Under the pieces are notes generated by a model that searched no databases, was not told where the DNA came from, and was given only the letters and a program-made list of their open reading frames with translations. The position numbers were made by a program, and so were the translations under genes. A DNA stretch of 64,000 nt, from contig LFKV01000025.1 in the NCBI GenBank assembly GCA_001189345.1, positions 98,103-162,102 of the forward strand. Reading direction: 5' to 3'. Of the stretch, positions 17,531-25,026 are shown in pieces; positions within the stretch are counted from its first letter, which is position 1; each line of letters starts with the position of its first letter. Origin of the DNA: Candidatus Paraburkholderia kirkii (GTDB taxonomy: Bacteria; Pseudomonadota; Gammaproteobacteria; Burkholderiales; Burkholderiaceae).

Positions 17531-19206
17531 ATGAATGAACCGCTTAACAGTCGCTTTTTGCAGTGGCTCAAAAGACAAGACTCTGAAATTGCCGCCGAGC
17601 CGAACGCGCCCGATCTTCAGGATTTCGTGCGCAGCGTACTTGACCCCGAAGGCTATCTACTGACCAGATGTAGCCGAAGCGGGGGTTGAGCCCATAGCGC
17701 ATTGGCTCAACCACGGAATCTTCGAGGAACGGGCACTGGCGAAATGCAAGAGAAATGCAAGAGAAATGCAAGCGTGTCATTCTAAACGACGATTCCCCTA
17801 TCGAACATAATGCGCAGGCGCGCTACTTTGAGTGGATGGGGCAGCGCGTTGTGATCGCCGTTGACGAGGCGCACCAAGGCCTCGAAAGCCCGGCTCCGGG
17901 TAGTCGCTCGCAAGAGGAGCGGCGCTTCGCCCGTTTCGCTGAGGATAATCTCGATCGCGAGTTCTACCTGCAAGAATATCCCGATGTGCTAGAAGAAGAC
18001 GGCGCCGATCCGCTCGATCACTTTCTCAAGAATGGCGCGCTGGAAGGCCGACGCCTAAACGCCGAGCTTTCGGCGCAAGTCGTCGACGAGCCGGAAAAGG
18101 CGTTCGTCTGGCGCGACAGACACGTGCGCATCGTCGATAACGAGGAGCGTCGGGCGGGCGTTGTTGCAGAGGAAGTCGATCTTACTGGCCTGAGCTATGC
18201 GCCAACCAGGGACGGGAACCGCTTCGTCCGGTTCGTCGCCGATCACATCGATCGCGAACTGTATTTAACCGAAAATGATGATGTCCGCAATGACGGCGCC
18301 GATCCGCTGATTCACTACCTGAACAATGGCGTATTTGAAGGGCGGCGCCTTGCCGGGGATCTGAGCGTGCGCATCGAGGCGGGAGTCCGGCAATTCGCGT
18401 GGCGAGGCGCCGGCGTCACGGTATCAACGGTTGAGGAGCTCGAAGCGGCGTTGCCGGTCGTAAACGAGACCGTTACGGCGGACGTGAGTATCGTCACGGA
18501 ATCCGCGAGTGAGGAAGAGTTTGTCGATTTCATTTCGGAACACTTGGATCGCGAAGCCTATTTGGCCGCTTATCCGGACGTACGCGATGCCCGGGCCGAT
18601 CCCGTTCAGCACTGGCTCGACTCGGGAATCTGGCAAGGGCGGTCGATTTCGTCGCGCGTCGCGATCACCATTGGCGAGCGTGCCGAACGTCGCACGGTAT
18701 CGTCGGTCCGCCGCTTCAAATGGCGCGGCACGACTGTTTCCGCATCGTTCAAGAGGATGAGTCCCGCGATCCTGTCGCAGATCATCGCGCAGTCGCGGCA
18801 TGACGGCGCAGTCGCCGCGCCTGGCGCTAAAGCGATTGCCGGACTGCGCGAGTTCGACGCCATCGACCTGATGGCACGAAACGACATCGATGTTCGCAGT
18901 ATTTTCTCGGCCATCGAAGAGCAGCCAGATGTGGTGCTGATCACGCCTTTTCTCTGTCCGGGCGGTGCCGAGAAGTATGTAGCGGATCTCGTCGAAGGGC
19001 TGCACCAGGCGGGCCGGGGACCGATTCTCGTGCTCGTCACTGAGCATAACGTCCGCGTGGCCGCTGGCTGGGAGAAACTGGCGATTCTCGCTCCGCTGAA
19101 GAAGGCGCGCGTTCTATTAGGCGCGCCTTCTATTCTGGCCCGACGTGTTCGGTCCCGGCTACGCAAACCCGATTTTCTTTGCTCGTGCATTGAATGCGTT
19201 GAAAGC
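17531..19206 (+). pseudogene. Repeat-bearing GT4-type glycosyltransferase, frameshifted and cut by IS66
   Basis: Starting at ATG 17531, the gene encodes tandem modules of about 98 residues. Each holds a D-x-x-x-YL...YPDV...DP..H.L..G..EGR segment and then a short F.WRG..V segment. Copies lie near 17600 (degraded), 17920, 18212 and 18508. After them comes DVVLITPFLCPGGAEKYVADL, the N-terminal signature of a GT4 transferase. Lesions: a frameshift near 17665 (DPEGYLL to PDVAEAGVEP); a triplicated 11-base unit around 17743-17770; and a shift near 19115 caused by a local duplication. The corrected frame there reads FWPDVFGPGYANPIFFARALN and is cut at 19206 by an IS66 end. Most of the catalytic domain is missing. 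Confidence 0.75.
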
Positions 19207-19373
19207 GTAAGCGCTCGATCAGTACCATCGAGGGTCGACATTGACCTTTGAAGGCGGCGCTGCTAGCGAATGGAATCGATGTGCGCGGAGGCGGGCAACA
19301 CAGGAGCGACGTTCCAGGGTAACAGGTCGTCGATGCGGTTTATCGGGTAATCGGCAACGCGCTCGATGACGTA
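19207..19373 (-). mobile_element. IS66-family remnant: terminal repeat and 3' end of transposase
   Basis: The sequence GTAAGCG at 19207-19213 is the conserved tip of IS66-family terminal repeats. Reading on the minus strand, 19373-19261 encodes YVIERVADYPINRIDDLLPWN..., the characteristic C-terminus of the IS66 TnpC transposase, ending at a stop at 19261-19263. Everything else of the element is missing: an IS630 copy begins at 19374. The insertion point lies inside the glycosyltransferase gene, so this element first disrupted it. Position and orientation are seen in sequence; the order of events is inference. Confidence 0.75.
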
Positions 19374-20496
19374 GTCCATTGCGTCATTGAATTGGCACTG
19401 GTCGAATCCGGCGCGAAGGATCGTCATATTTCCACTTGATCGGTTTCGGGTTCTTGTTGTGTTCGCGGATGTATCGGCATCAGTTTGCGATCCCAATCCT
19501 TCACCGAAGTGAAGATGCCGCGAGCGATCACTTCACGCTGAATGCGCGAGAACCAGTTCTCCACCTGGTTGAGCCACGACGAGTAGGTCGGCGTGAAGTG
19601 CAGGTGCACGTTGCGCTGCGCATCAAGGAAGTCGGCAACCCGCTGCGTCTTATGGCTGCTGACGTTGTCGCAGATCGCGTGGATTTCCCGGCGTTTGGGC
19701 TGGCTGGCGACGACGTCGGTCAGGAAGGCCACGAACTGCTCGCTGGTGTGGCGCGCCACCGTCTTGCCCAGCACCTCGCCGGTGGCAGTATTGAACGCCG
19801 CGAACAGGCTGAGCGTGCCGTTGCGCTTGTACTCGAAGCCGTGACTCTCGGCGCGCCCGGGCGACAGCGGCAGCATACGGTCCTTGCGATCGAGTGCCTG
19901 GATCGCGGTCTTCTCGTCCACGCAGAACACCGCTGCGTGCGCCGGCGGGTTCAGGTACAGCCCGATCACGTCGGCTGCCTTGGTCTCGAAGTCCGGGTCG
20001 TTGGAGACCATGTGCCGCTCCAACTGCTGCGGCTTGATGCCGTGCTTGCGCCAGATGCGCTGCACGGCCGAGACCGATACGTCGCCGAGTTCTGCTGCGA
20101 GCTTGTAGCTACTCCAGTGTGTCGAACCGTCGGCGGGTTTGTGCTTGAGGGTGCACTTGAGCACCCGCGCTTCCAGTTTGGCCGGTGGCTGCGTAGGCGC
20201 CCGCCCGCGGTGCCGGGCGTACATGCCGGCTAGTCGCTCGCTGAGGAAGCGCCCCGACCAGCGTGCGATGAAGCGCGAATCGCAACCCAGTGTGCGCATG
20301 ATACTGTCGCGCGATTCGCCGTCCTCGAGCATCAGGATCAACTTTGCGCGTCGCACGTCCGCCGCACGCACCGTTCGGCTGCGCGCCGCCGACAACAGTT
20401 GCTCACGTTCGATATCTGTCAGGTTCACCTCGACCCACGCCGTCATGAAGTCTCCCTAAGCGGTCCCGCACCGCCCGTCAAGTCATACGAAATGGC
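19374..20496 (-). mobile_element. IS630-family element, copy 1 (complete-looking)
   Basis: An element of about 1123 bases flanked by TA dinucleotides at 19372-19373 and 20497-20498, as expected for IS630/Tc1 elements that duplicate TA. The two ends match in inverted orientation: the left end reads TAGTCCATTGCGTCAT and the right end, reversed, TAGCCATTTCGTATGA. 1053 bases of it (19375-20427) appear identical to copy 2 at 62631-63683. It sits against the IS66 remnant on the left and the pit leader region on the right. It encodes one full-length DDE transposase. Confidence 0.8.
19424..20446 (-). CDS. IS630-family transposase (copy 1)
   Basis: A 340-residue transposase. The N-terminal part (about 1-130) holds helix-turn-helix segments such as VRAADVRRAKLILMLEDGES and VSVSAVQRIWRKHGI. 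The C-terminal DDE catalytic domain shows VFCVDEKTAIQALDRKDRML (first Asp), HAICDNVSSHKTQRVADFL (second Asp) and FTPTYSSWLNQVENWFSRI (final Glu, with the IS630-typical YSSWLNQVE). No frameshift or stop is present, so it could be active. The start ATG 20446 gives MTAWVEVNLTDIER; copy 2 diverges before the NLTDIER point. Confidence 0.92.
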   Translation of the reverse strand: MTAWVEVNLTDIEREQLLSAARSRTVRAADVRRAKLILMLEDGESRDSIMRTLGCDSRFIARWSGRFLSERLAGMYARHRGRAPTQPPAKLEARVLKCTLKHKPADGSTHWSSYKLAAELGDVSVSAVQRIWRKHGIKPQQLERHMVSNDPDFETKAADVIGLYLNPPAHAAVFCVDEKTAIQALDRKDRMLPLSPGRAESHGFEYKRNGTLSLFAAFNTATGEVLGKTVARHTSEQFVAFLTDVVASQPKRREIHAICDNVSSHKTQRVADFLDAQRNVHLHFTPTYSSWLNQVENWFSRIQREVIARGIFTSVKDWDRKLMPIHPRTQQEPETDQVEI

Positions 20497-20571
20497 TATC
20501 GTTTCCAGTTTCATGAAATCGACACATGGTCCGTGAAACATAGCCAGTTGTGCCTCCCGAACGCTTCTCGC

Positions 20572-20601
20572 CTTCTTCTTCTTCTTCTTCTTCTTCTTCT
20601 T
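20572..20601. repeat. Trinucleotide microsatellite (CTT)10
   Basis: Ten uninterrupted CTT units, 55 bases upstream of the pit ATG and 75 bases right of the IS630 end. Read on the minus strand it is an AAG tract. A pure 30-base tract of this kind is rare in bacterial DNA of this GC content and is prone to slipped-strand copy-number change. It could alter promoter spacing for the downstream transporter. No obvious -10/-35 pair could be tied to it. Confidence 0.9.
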
Positions 20602-20656
20602 CCATCTTCCGTTAGAACTCGCGCAAGCCCCCCAGCCCAAGACTCAAGGACGCGAC

Positions 20657-22244
20657 ATGAACTGCATCGCCTTTCCTCAATCCCGAGAAGCCCACTTGCC
20701 CGGACAGCGCGTCGCGCTGCTGGTCTTTCTGCTCACCATCGGGGCAGGCGCGATCTACTGCGTCATGCACCTGCTCGACGATCTCGCGCCGGTGCGCGAA
20801 TCCTCTGCGTTTCCGTACATCCTGCTCGGCATCGCGCTGCTCATCGCGCTCGGTTTCGAGTTCGTCAACGGCTTTCACGACACCGCCAATGCCGTCGCAA
20901 CTGTAATCTACACGCACTCTTTGACACCTAATCTGGCGGTCGTCTGGTCGGGCGCATGGAATTTCATCGGCGTGCTGATTTCGAGCGGCGCGGTGGCGTT
21001 CGGCATCCTGCAATTGCTGCCGGTCGAGCTCATCATCGGCGTGGGCAGTTCGCAAGGCTTCGCGATGGTCTTCGCGCTCCTGATTGCGGCGATCATCTGG
21101 AACCTCGGCACCTGGGCGCTCGGCCTTCCTTCTTCGGGTTCGCACACGCTGATCGGTTCGGTGATCGGCGTCGGCCTGATGAACCAGATGCTGCACAGCA
21201 CCAACGGCACGTCGGGTGTCGACTGGAGCCAGGCGGTCTCGGTCGGCAAGTCGCTGCTGTTTTCGCCGATCGTCGGTTTCCTCCTCGCGGGCTTTCTGCT
21301 CTATGTGCTGAAGCTCGTCGTGCGCGTGCCGGCGCTCTACAAGGAGCCTGAGAAGAACACGCCGCCGCCGTTCTGGATCCGCTGCCTGCTGATCCTCACC
21401 TGCACGGGCGTGTCGTTCGCGCACGGCTCCAACGACGGCCAGAAGGGCATGGGCCTCATCATGCTGATCCTGATCGGCACGGTGCCGACCGCGTACGCGC
21501 TCAACAAGGCCGTGACGGCGAACGAGACGCAGACCTTCCTCGCGGTGAGCCACAGCGCCTCCGAGGTCCTGCAGCGCTACAGCAACGGCGTCGCGCTGGC
21601 CGCCGACGTGCGCGGCCAGGTCAAAAAGTACGTGCAGACGAAGACGCTCTCGCCGGACACGATCGCATCGCTCAGGCAGGTGGTCGAATCGATCGAATCC
21701 CAGATCCGCCCGAGCGAGACGATAGCCGGCGTGCCGCAGGGCAGCGTCCGCAACGTGCGCAACGAGATGTACATCGCGTCCGAGGCGCTGCGCATCATGG
21801 AAAAGCAGAAGTCGCCCGCGTTCTCCAGTGACGACGACTCCGTGCTCACCAACTACAAGAAGCAGCTCGATCACGCGACCAAGTTCATTCCGATGTGGGT
21901 GAAGGTCGCGGTCGCCGTGGCGCTCGGCCTGGGCACGATGGTCGGCTGGAAGCGCATCGTCGTGACGGTCGGCGAGCGCATCGGCAAGTCGCATCTGACG
22001 TACGGTCAGGGCGCATCGGCGGAACTTGTCGCGATGCTGACCATCGGCGCCGCCGATGTCTACGGCCTATCGGGTCAGCATGACGCACGTGCTGTCGTCG
22101 GGTGTCGCGGGCACCATGGCCGCGAACGGCTCCGGGCTGCAATGGCGCACCATGTGCAGCCTCGCGCTCGCGTGGATTCTGACGCTGCCCGTGTCGATCG
22201 CGCTCGCGGGCGTCCTGTTCTGGGCGTTCCGCGGGATTTTCTAG
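20657..22244 (+). pseudogene. pit: PiT-family inorganic phosphate transporter, frameshifted near the 3' end
   Basis: Inner-membrane low-affinity phosphate/cation symporter of the Pho4 superfamily. From ATG 20657 there are hydrophobic segments starting with VALLVFLLTIGAGAIYCV and the signature EFVNGFHDTANAVATVIYT, repeated later in the inverted half as SFAHGSNDGQKGMGLIML. A soluble loop (about residues 300-410) separates the halves. The frame holds until AELVAMLTIGAADVYGL near 22070, then moves to another frame: VSMTHVLSSGVAGTMAANG to the stop at 22242-22244. The last two membrane segments are therefore out of frame. One indel explains it, so sequencing error or slippage are both possible. A strong stem-loop follows. 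Confidence 0.88.
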
Positions 22245-22273
22245 GCGTCGAGACCGTCGTCGGCGCGATAGAA

Positions 22274-22310
22274 CGGCGCGGGAAACCCTTCGAACGGCTT
22301 TCCCGCGCCG
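22274..22310 (+). terminator. Stem-loop downstream of pit
   Basis: A perfect 12-base stem, CGGCGCGGGAAA (22274-22285) and TTTCCCGCGCCG (22299-22310), with a 13-base loop, 30 bases after the pit stop. It lacks a real T-run, so it may be a terminator of the weak kind or an mRNA 3' stabiliser. The rest of the 310-base gap up to 22554 shows no further feature. Confidence 0.5.
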
Positions 22311-22554
22311 TGCAAGTTTGCCCGCCTGCCGCAACTCCCTCTCTCCTTTTCGACGTCCGCCCTCCCGTCCGCCTTGTCGCGCGGGAACTTCACGCCCACG
22401 GGCACAGCCATTGCTCGAATCCTGTCGTCGATCGCACTTCTGATCGGACGGCGGCCACGAGCCGCCGACTCCCCGGCGTATGAATGTGTGACAGTTGGGA
22501 GGCCGCGCCGGGCGCCGATCCGTCATCGCGATCATTTGAACAAGGAGAAGTCAA

Positions 22555-22713
22555 ATGACGATCGGAACCATTCTGCTGATCATCCTGATCCTGCTGCTGA
22601 TCGGCGCCATTCCATCCTGGCCGCACAGCCGCAGCTGGGGCTACGGGCCGAGCGGGATCGTCGGCGTCGTGCTGATCGTGGTGATCGTTCTCTTGCTGAT
22701 GGGACAGATATGA
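22555..22713 (+). CDS. DUF3309-type small hydrophobic protein
   Basis: A 52-residue protein beginning MTIGTILLIILILLLIGAIPSW, with a central SRSWGYGPSGIVGVVLIVVIVLLLMG. This double-hydrophobic layout with WGYGPSG in between is that of DUF3309 proteins, small inner-membrane proteins of unknown function common in proteobacteria. The start is well supported by AAGGAGAAG ending 5 bases before the ATG. A bidirectional terminator lies 43 bases downstream. It is probably monocistronic. Confidence 0.85.
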   Translation: MTIGTILLIILILLLIGAIPSWPHSRSWGYGPSGIVGVVLIVVIVLLLMGQI

Positions 22714-22755
22714 CGTTCCGCGCGGCCGCGTCCGTTCGAGCCCCCACCGCCAGCC

Positions 22756-22790
22756 AAAAAAAAGGCGCTCCCGTCGGGGCGCCCCTTTTT
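22756..22790. terminator. Rho-independent terminator, probably bidirectional
   Basis: Eight A (22756-22763), an 8-base stem GGCGCTCC (22764-22771) pairing with GGGGCGCC (22776-22783) through one G-T pair, loop CGTC, then CC and five T. It serves the DUF3309 gene on + and the secreted-protein gene on the minus strand, which ends at 22813. Confidence 0.8.
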
Positions 22791-22812
22791 CAATGCATGA
22801 TTCTCGGGAACG

Positions 22813-23121
22813 TCAAACCCGCATGACCTGCCCGTTCGGCTCGATCTTGCGCGGAATGACCGGCTCGGTCTGCTTCGGCGACGATGCCTTCGGGCGCGGC
22901 GCGGCGGACGGCGGCTCGATCGCGGCCTTGTCGACCACCTGCTTGACTGACGTCGCGCTCTTGCGCTTCTTCTTCGCAGCCGTCTGCGTGGCGGTGTGCG
23001 TCTTGCTCTTGCCCTTCACGGTTTGTGCTTCGGGAGGATTCCAGACTTCCGTGTAGCGCTCGGCCGCAAGCAGCGACGACGAGCCGACGAGAAGTAGAAG
23101 GATCAGGAATGCGCGCTTCAA
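22813..23121 (-). CDS. Small exported protein of unknown function
   Basis: 102 residues with a clear signal peptide: a KRA start, FLILLLLVGSSSLLAAE as hydrophobic core and an Ala-rich cleavage region near residue 20. The mature part is Lys/Pro rich (KTHTATQTAAKKKRKS, PRPKASSPKQTEPVIPRK) with no recognisable domain, so a periplasmic or envelope location is likely. I place the start at TTG 23121 because GGAG lies 8 bases before it and no in-frame ATG/GTG gives a better signal peptide. The gene upstream (23139-23363) ends 17 bases away, so they may be cotranscribed. Confidence 0.65.
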   Translation of the reverse strand: MKRAFLILLLLVGSSSLLAAERYTEVWNPPEAQTVKGKSKTHTATQTAAKKKRKSATSVKQVVDKAAIEPPSAAPRPKASSPKQTEPVIPRKIEPNGQVMRV

Positions 23122-23138
23122 GAGATTCGCTCCAACGG

Positions 23139-23363
23139 TTAATGGCCCGCTCTGCGCGAGAGGATGGCGTCGAGCGACCGGCCGGATGTCTCCAGCTCGC
23201 GCAACGCGGCATCGAGACGCTCGAGCGAGCGTGCGGCGGATCGTCCGTCCTCCTCGAAATCCGGTTCGCCTCGCGTTGCATCGAACGCCGCGTTGACGGC
23301 GCGCGTCGCACGCATGAAACGTTCGAGCGCGGCGGCTTCGAGCGGATCGTTGCGTGGGTTCAT
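23139..23363 (-). CDS. Small hypothetical protein
   Basis: A 74-residue, charged, probably helical protein starting MNPRNDPLEAAALERFMRA and ending LDAILSRRAGH. The ATG at 23363 has GGGGAGC upstream. No family was recognised. It is same-strand and close to the exported-protein gene. It could be a cytoplasmic partner of unknown role; the coding call rests on the ribosome-binding site and the amino-acid composition. Confidence 0.5.
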   Translation of the reverse strand: MNPRNDPLEAAALERFMRATRAVNAAFDATRGEPDFEEDGRSAARSLERLDAALRELETSGRSLDAILSRRAGH

Positions 23364-23527
23364 CGGCAGCTCCCCGGTTGCAGACAGGTTGTACGAATAT
23401 ACAGTAAGCCGCCGTCGCGGCAAACAGGCCGCGCGCGGCGTGGCGAAAATGCCGAAGCGCCTCTTGACTGAGCGCCGGCACTACCCCAACCGCGAGCGGC
23501 GGCATTTCGCCACGTCTCGCGCCCACG

Positions 23528-23752
23528 ATGCGCAAGCAGCACGCGCTCGCGCTGCGCAGATGCCGTCTTTCCGCGCCGGTCGAACCGCCCTGGGGCCCGG
23601 CCTATCGAATGGTCGAATGGGAGGCGAAGAACGATCCGCGCGTGCAGCGCCGGGTGCTCCCCGCCGATTGCACGCCCTCGCAGATCGCCGATGCGCTCCG
23701 AGCCCACGTGCCCGGCCGCCGCTACGGCCCGGACGACGATGACGACGACTGA
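23528..23752 (+). CDS. Small hypothetical protein with acidic tail
   Basis: 74 residues, with PPWGPAYRMVEWEAKNDPRVQRR as a plausible folded part, then CTPSQIADALRAHVPG, and a run of Asp at the C-terminus (GPDDDDDD). No family was recognised. The start codon is uncertain: there is no strong ribosome-binding site before ATG 23528, and the coding part may begin at an internal codon near PPWGPAY. It lies just upstream of the toxin-antitoxin promoter. Confidence 0.45.
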   Translation: MRKQHALALRRCRLSAPVEPPWGPAYRMVEWEAKNDPRVQRRVLPADCTPSQIADALRAHVPGRRYGPDDDDDD

Positions 23753-23791
23753 TCCGGCGCTTCGAGCAAAAACGGCCATGTCGCGCTTTTA

Positions 23792-23811
23792 TTAATCCAT
23801 ATATGGACTAA
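23792..23811. promoter_or_regulatory. Near-perfect palindrome, candidate operator of the Xre/RES module
   Basis: TTAATCCATATATGGACTAA: 9 of 10 base pairs match, with an AT-rich core CCATATATGG, 31 bases upstream of the antitoxin ATG. Toxin-antitoxin operons of the Xre/RES type are usually autorepressed at a palindrome next to their promoter, and this is the only such palindrome in the leader. A ribosome-binding GGAG follows at about 23831. Confidence 0.55.
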
Positions 23812-23842
23812 TCTGTCCAAGTTCCTTTGGAGACTTAACGAC

Positions 23843-24298
23843 ATGCCCAATGCCGCACGCGCCACCTCGGCGGCGACCGGCCACCCGGTTCCGCGCCCGG
23901 CGCTGGATTCGGGCGATTTGTCCGCCGCCGGCCCACGCGCCTTCTTCAACATCGCCCGCGACTGGTCGCTTTCCGCCGAAGAGCAGATCGTGCTGCTCGG
24001 CTCGCCGGGACGCTCCACCTACTTCAAATGGAAGAACGCGCCGCAGTCCGCCCGGCTCGCACGGGACACGCTGGAGCGCTTTTCGCTGATTCTCGGCATC
24101 TACAAGGCGCTGCAGATTCTCCTGCCCGACCCCAAGGCCGCCGACACCTGGATCAGGCGTCCTAACGCCGCGCCGTCCTTCGGCGGTCGTCCGGCGCTCG
24201 AGCGCATACGGCGGGCAATATCAGCGATCTCATCGCCGTACGCCAGTACCTCGACGCGATGCGAGGCGGCTGGGCGTGATGGGGATGGCATTCAGTAA
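23843..24298 (+). pseudogene. Xre/MbcA/ParS-type antitoxin, frameshifted in the last 22 codons
   Basis: Antitoxin of the RES-Xre family. Its N-terminal part and the C-terminal DUF2384 (MbcA/ParS/Xre) domain are visible: FFNIARDWSLSAEEQIVLLGSPGRSTYFKWK, RLARDTLERFSLILGIYKALQILLPD, WIRRPNAAPSFGGRPALERI. The family ends in a segment like GNISDLIAVRQYLDAMRGGWA. That segment is present here but out of frame, reaching a stop at 24277-24279 that overlaps the toxin GTG. A single G lost from a G-run near 24211 explains it. The frame used now reads on into the toxin start to 24298. The lost tail normally contacts the toxin, so neutralisation may be impaired. Confidence 0.75.
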
Positions 24299-25013
24299 GG
24301 ACGCATCCGACTGGCGCGAACGATGGCCGCACGGCGTGCTCGACTGGTCGCCCGCGTATCGCGTGATTCCCACGCGCTTTCCGGCCGTCAATCTGTTCGA
24401 CCGGGTCGCCTCGCCGCAGGATTTCGAGGCGCTCTACGCGCTCGAAGCGATGACCAACGACCGTCTGCGCACCGAGGTCGGCGAGCTGGATCTCGCGCCG
24501 CCCGACGAGCGCTGCTTCGGGCCGGGCTGCGGGCCGATCATGGCGGCGTTCACCCATCTGAACCCGAACGGCAACCGCTTCTCGGACGGCAGCTACGGCG
24601 TGTTCTACTGCGCCCGCGAGCGGCAAACCGCGATCGCCGAGACGCGCTATCACTCGAGCCTTTTTCTCGCCGCGACCAGGGAAGCGCCGCTTCGCCAGCA
24701 GATGCGGCTCTACACGGTGATGGCGCACGGCGAGGTCGTGGACCTACGCGGCGACGCGATCGCGCAAGCCGGCCTCGATGCGCGCATCCTCGACCCCGAC
24801 GATTACGGCGCCGGCCGGGCGCTTGGCCCTGCGGCGTGGGCAGCCGGCGCACCGGGCATCGCGTACCCGTCGGTGCACGACAGCCAGGGCGAGTGCCTCG
24901 CGGCACTGCGTACCACGACGATGCTGCGCGACTGCCGTCACGCCGCGTATCTCGAATACAACTGGAATGGCGAGGCGGTCGATTACGTGTTCGAGCTGAA
25001 TCAGGTCGGTTGA
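24276..25013 (+). CDS. RES-domain toxin
   Basis: A 245-residue RES-family protein. Family members (MbcT, ParT and relatives) act on NAD+ or transfer ADP-ribose, arresting growth when not bound by the Xre antitoxin. Visible landmarks are YRVIPTRFPAVNLFDRVAS (Arg-rich substrate pocket), FTHLNPNGNRFSDGSYGVFYCARERQTAIAETRYH (Tyr/Glu region) and GIAYPSVHDSQGECLA. The start is GTG 24276, overlapping the antitoxin's original stop, or ATG 24279. Both genes are in the normal antitoxin-toxin order. The toxin frame is intact while its antitoxin is damaged, an unusual state. Confidence 0.85.
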   Translation: MMGMAFSKDASDWRERWPHGVLDWSPAYRVIPTRFPAVNLFDRVASPQDFEALYALEAMTNDRLRTEVGELDLAPPDERCFGPGCGPIMAAFTHLNPNGNRFSDGSYGVFYCARERQTAIAETRYHSSLFLAATREAPLRQQMRLYTVMAHGEVVDLRGDAIAQAGLDARILDPDDYGAGRALGPAAWAAGAPGIAYPSVHDSQGECLAALRTTTMLRDCRHAAYLEYNWNGEAVDYVFELNQVG

Positions 25014-25026
25014 GCGGGCAAACGTT

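Noticed and set aside
20443..20640. Open frame on the minus strand with ten consecutive Lys codons
   Set aside because: It is the AAG reading of the (CTT)10 tract with no ribosome-binding site or domain; a by-product of the microsatellite.
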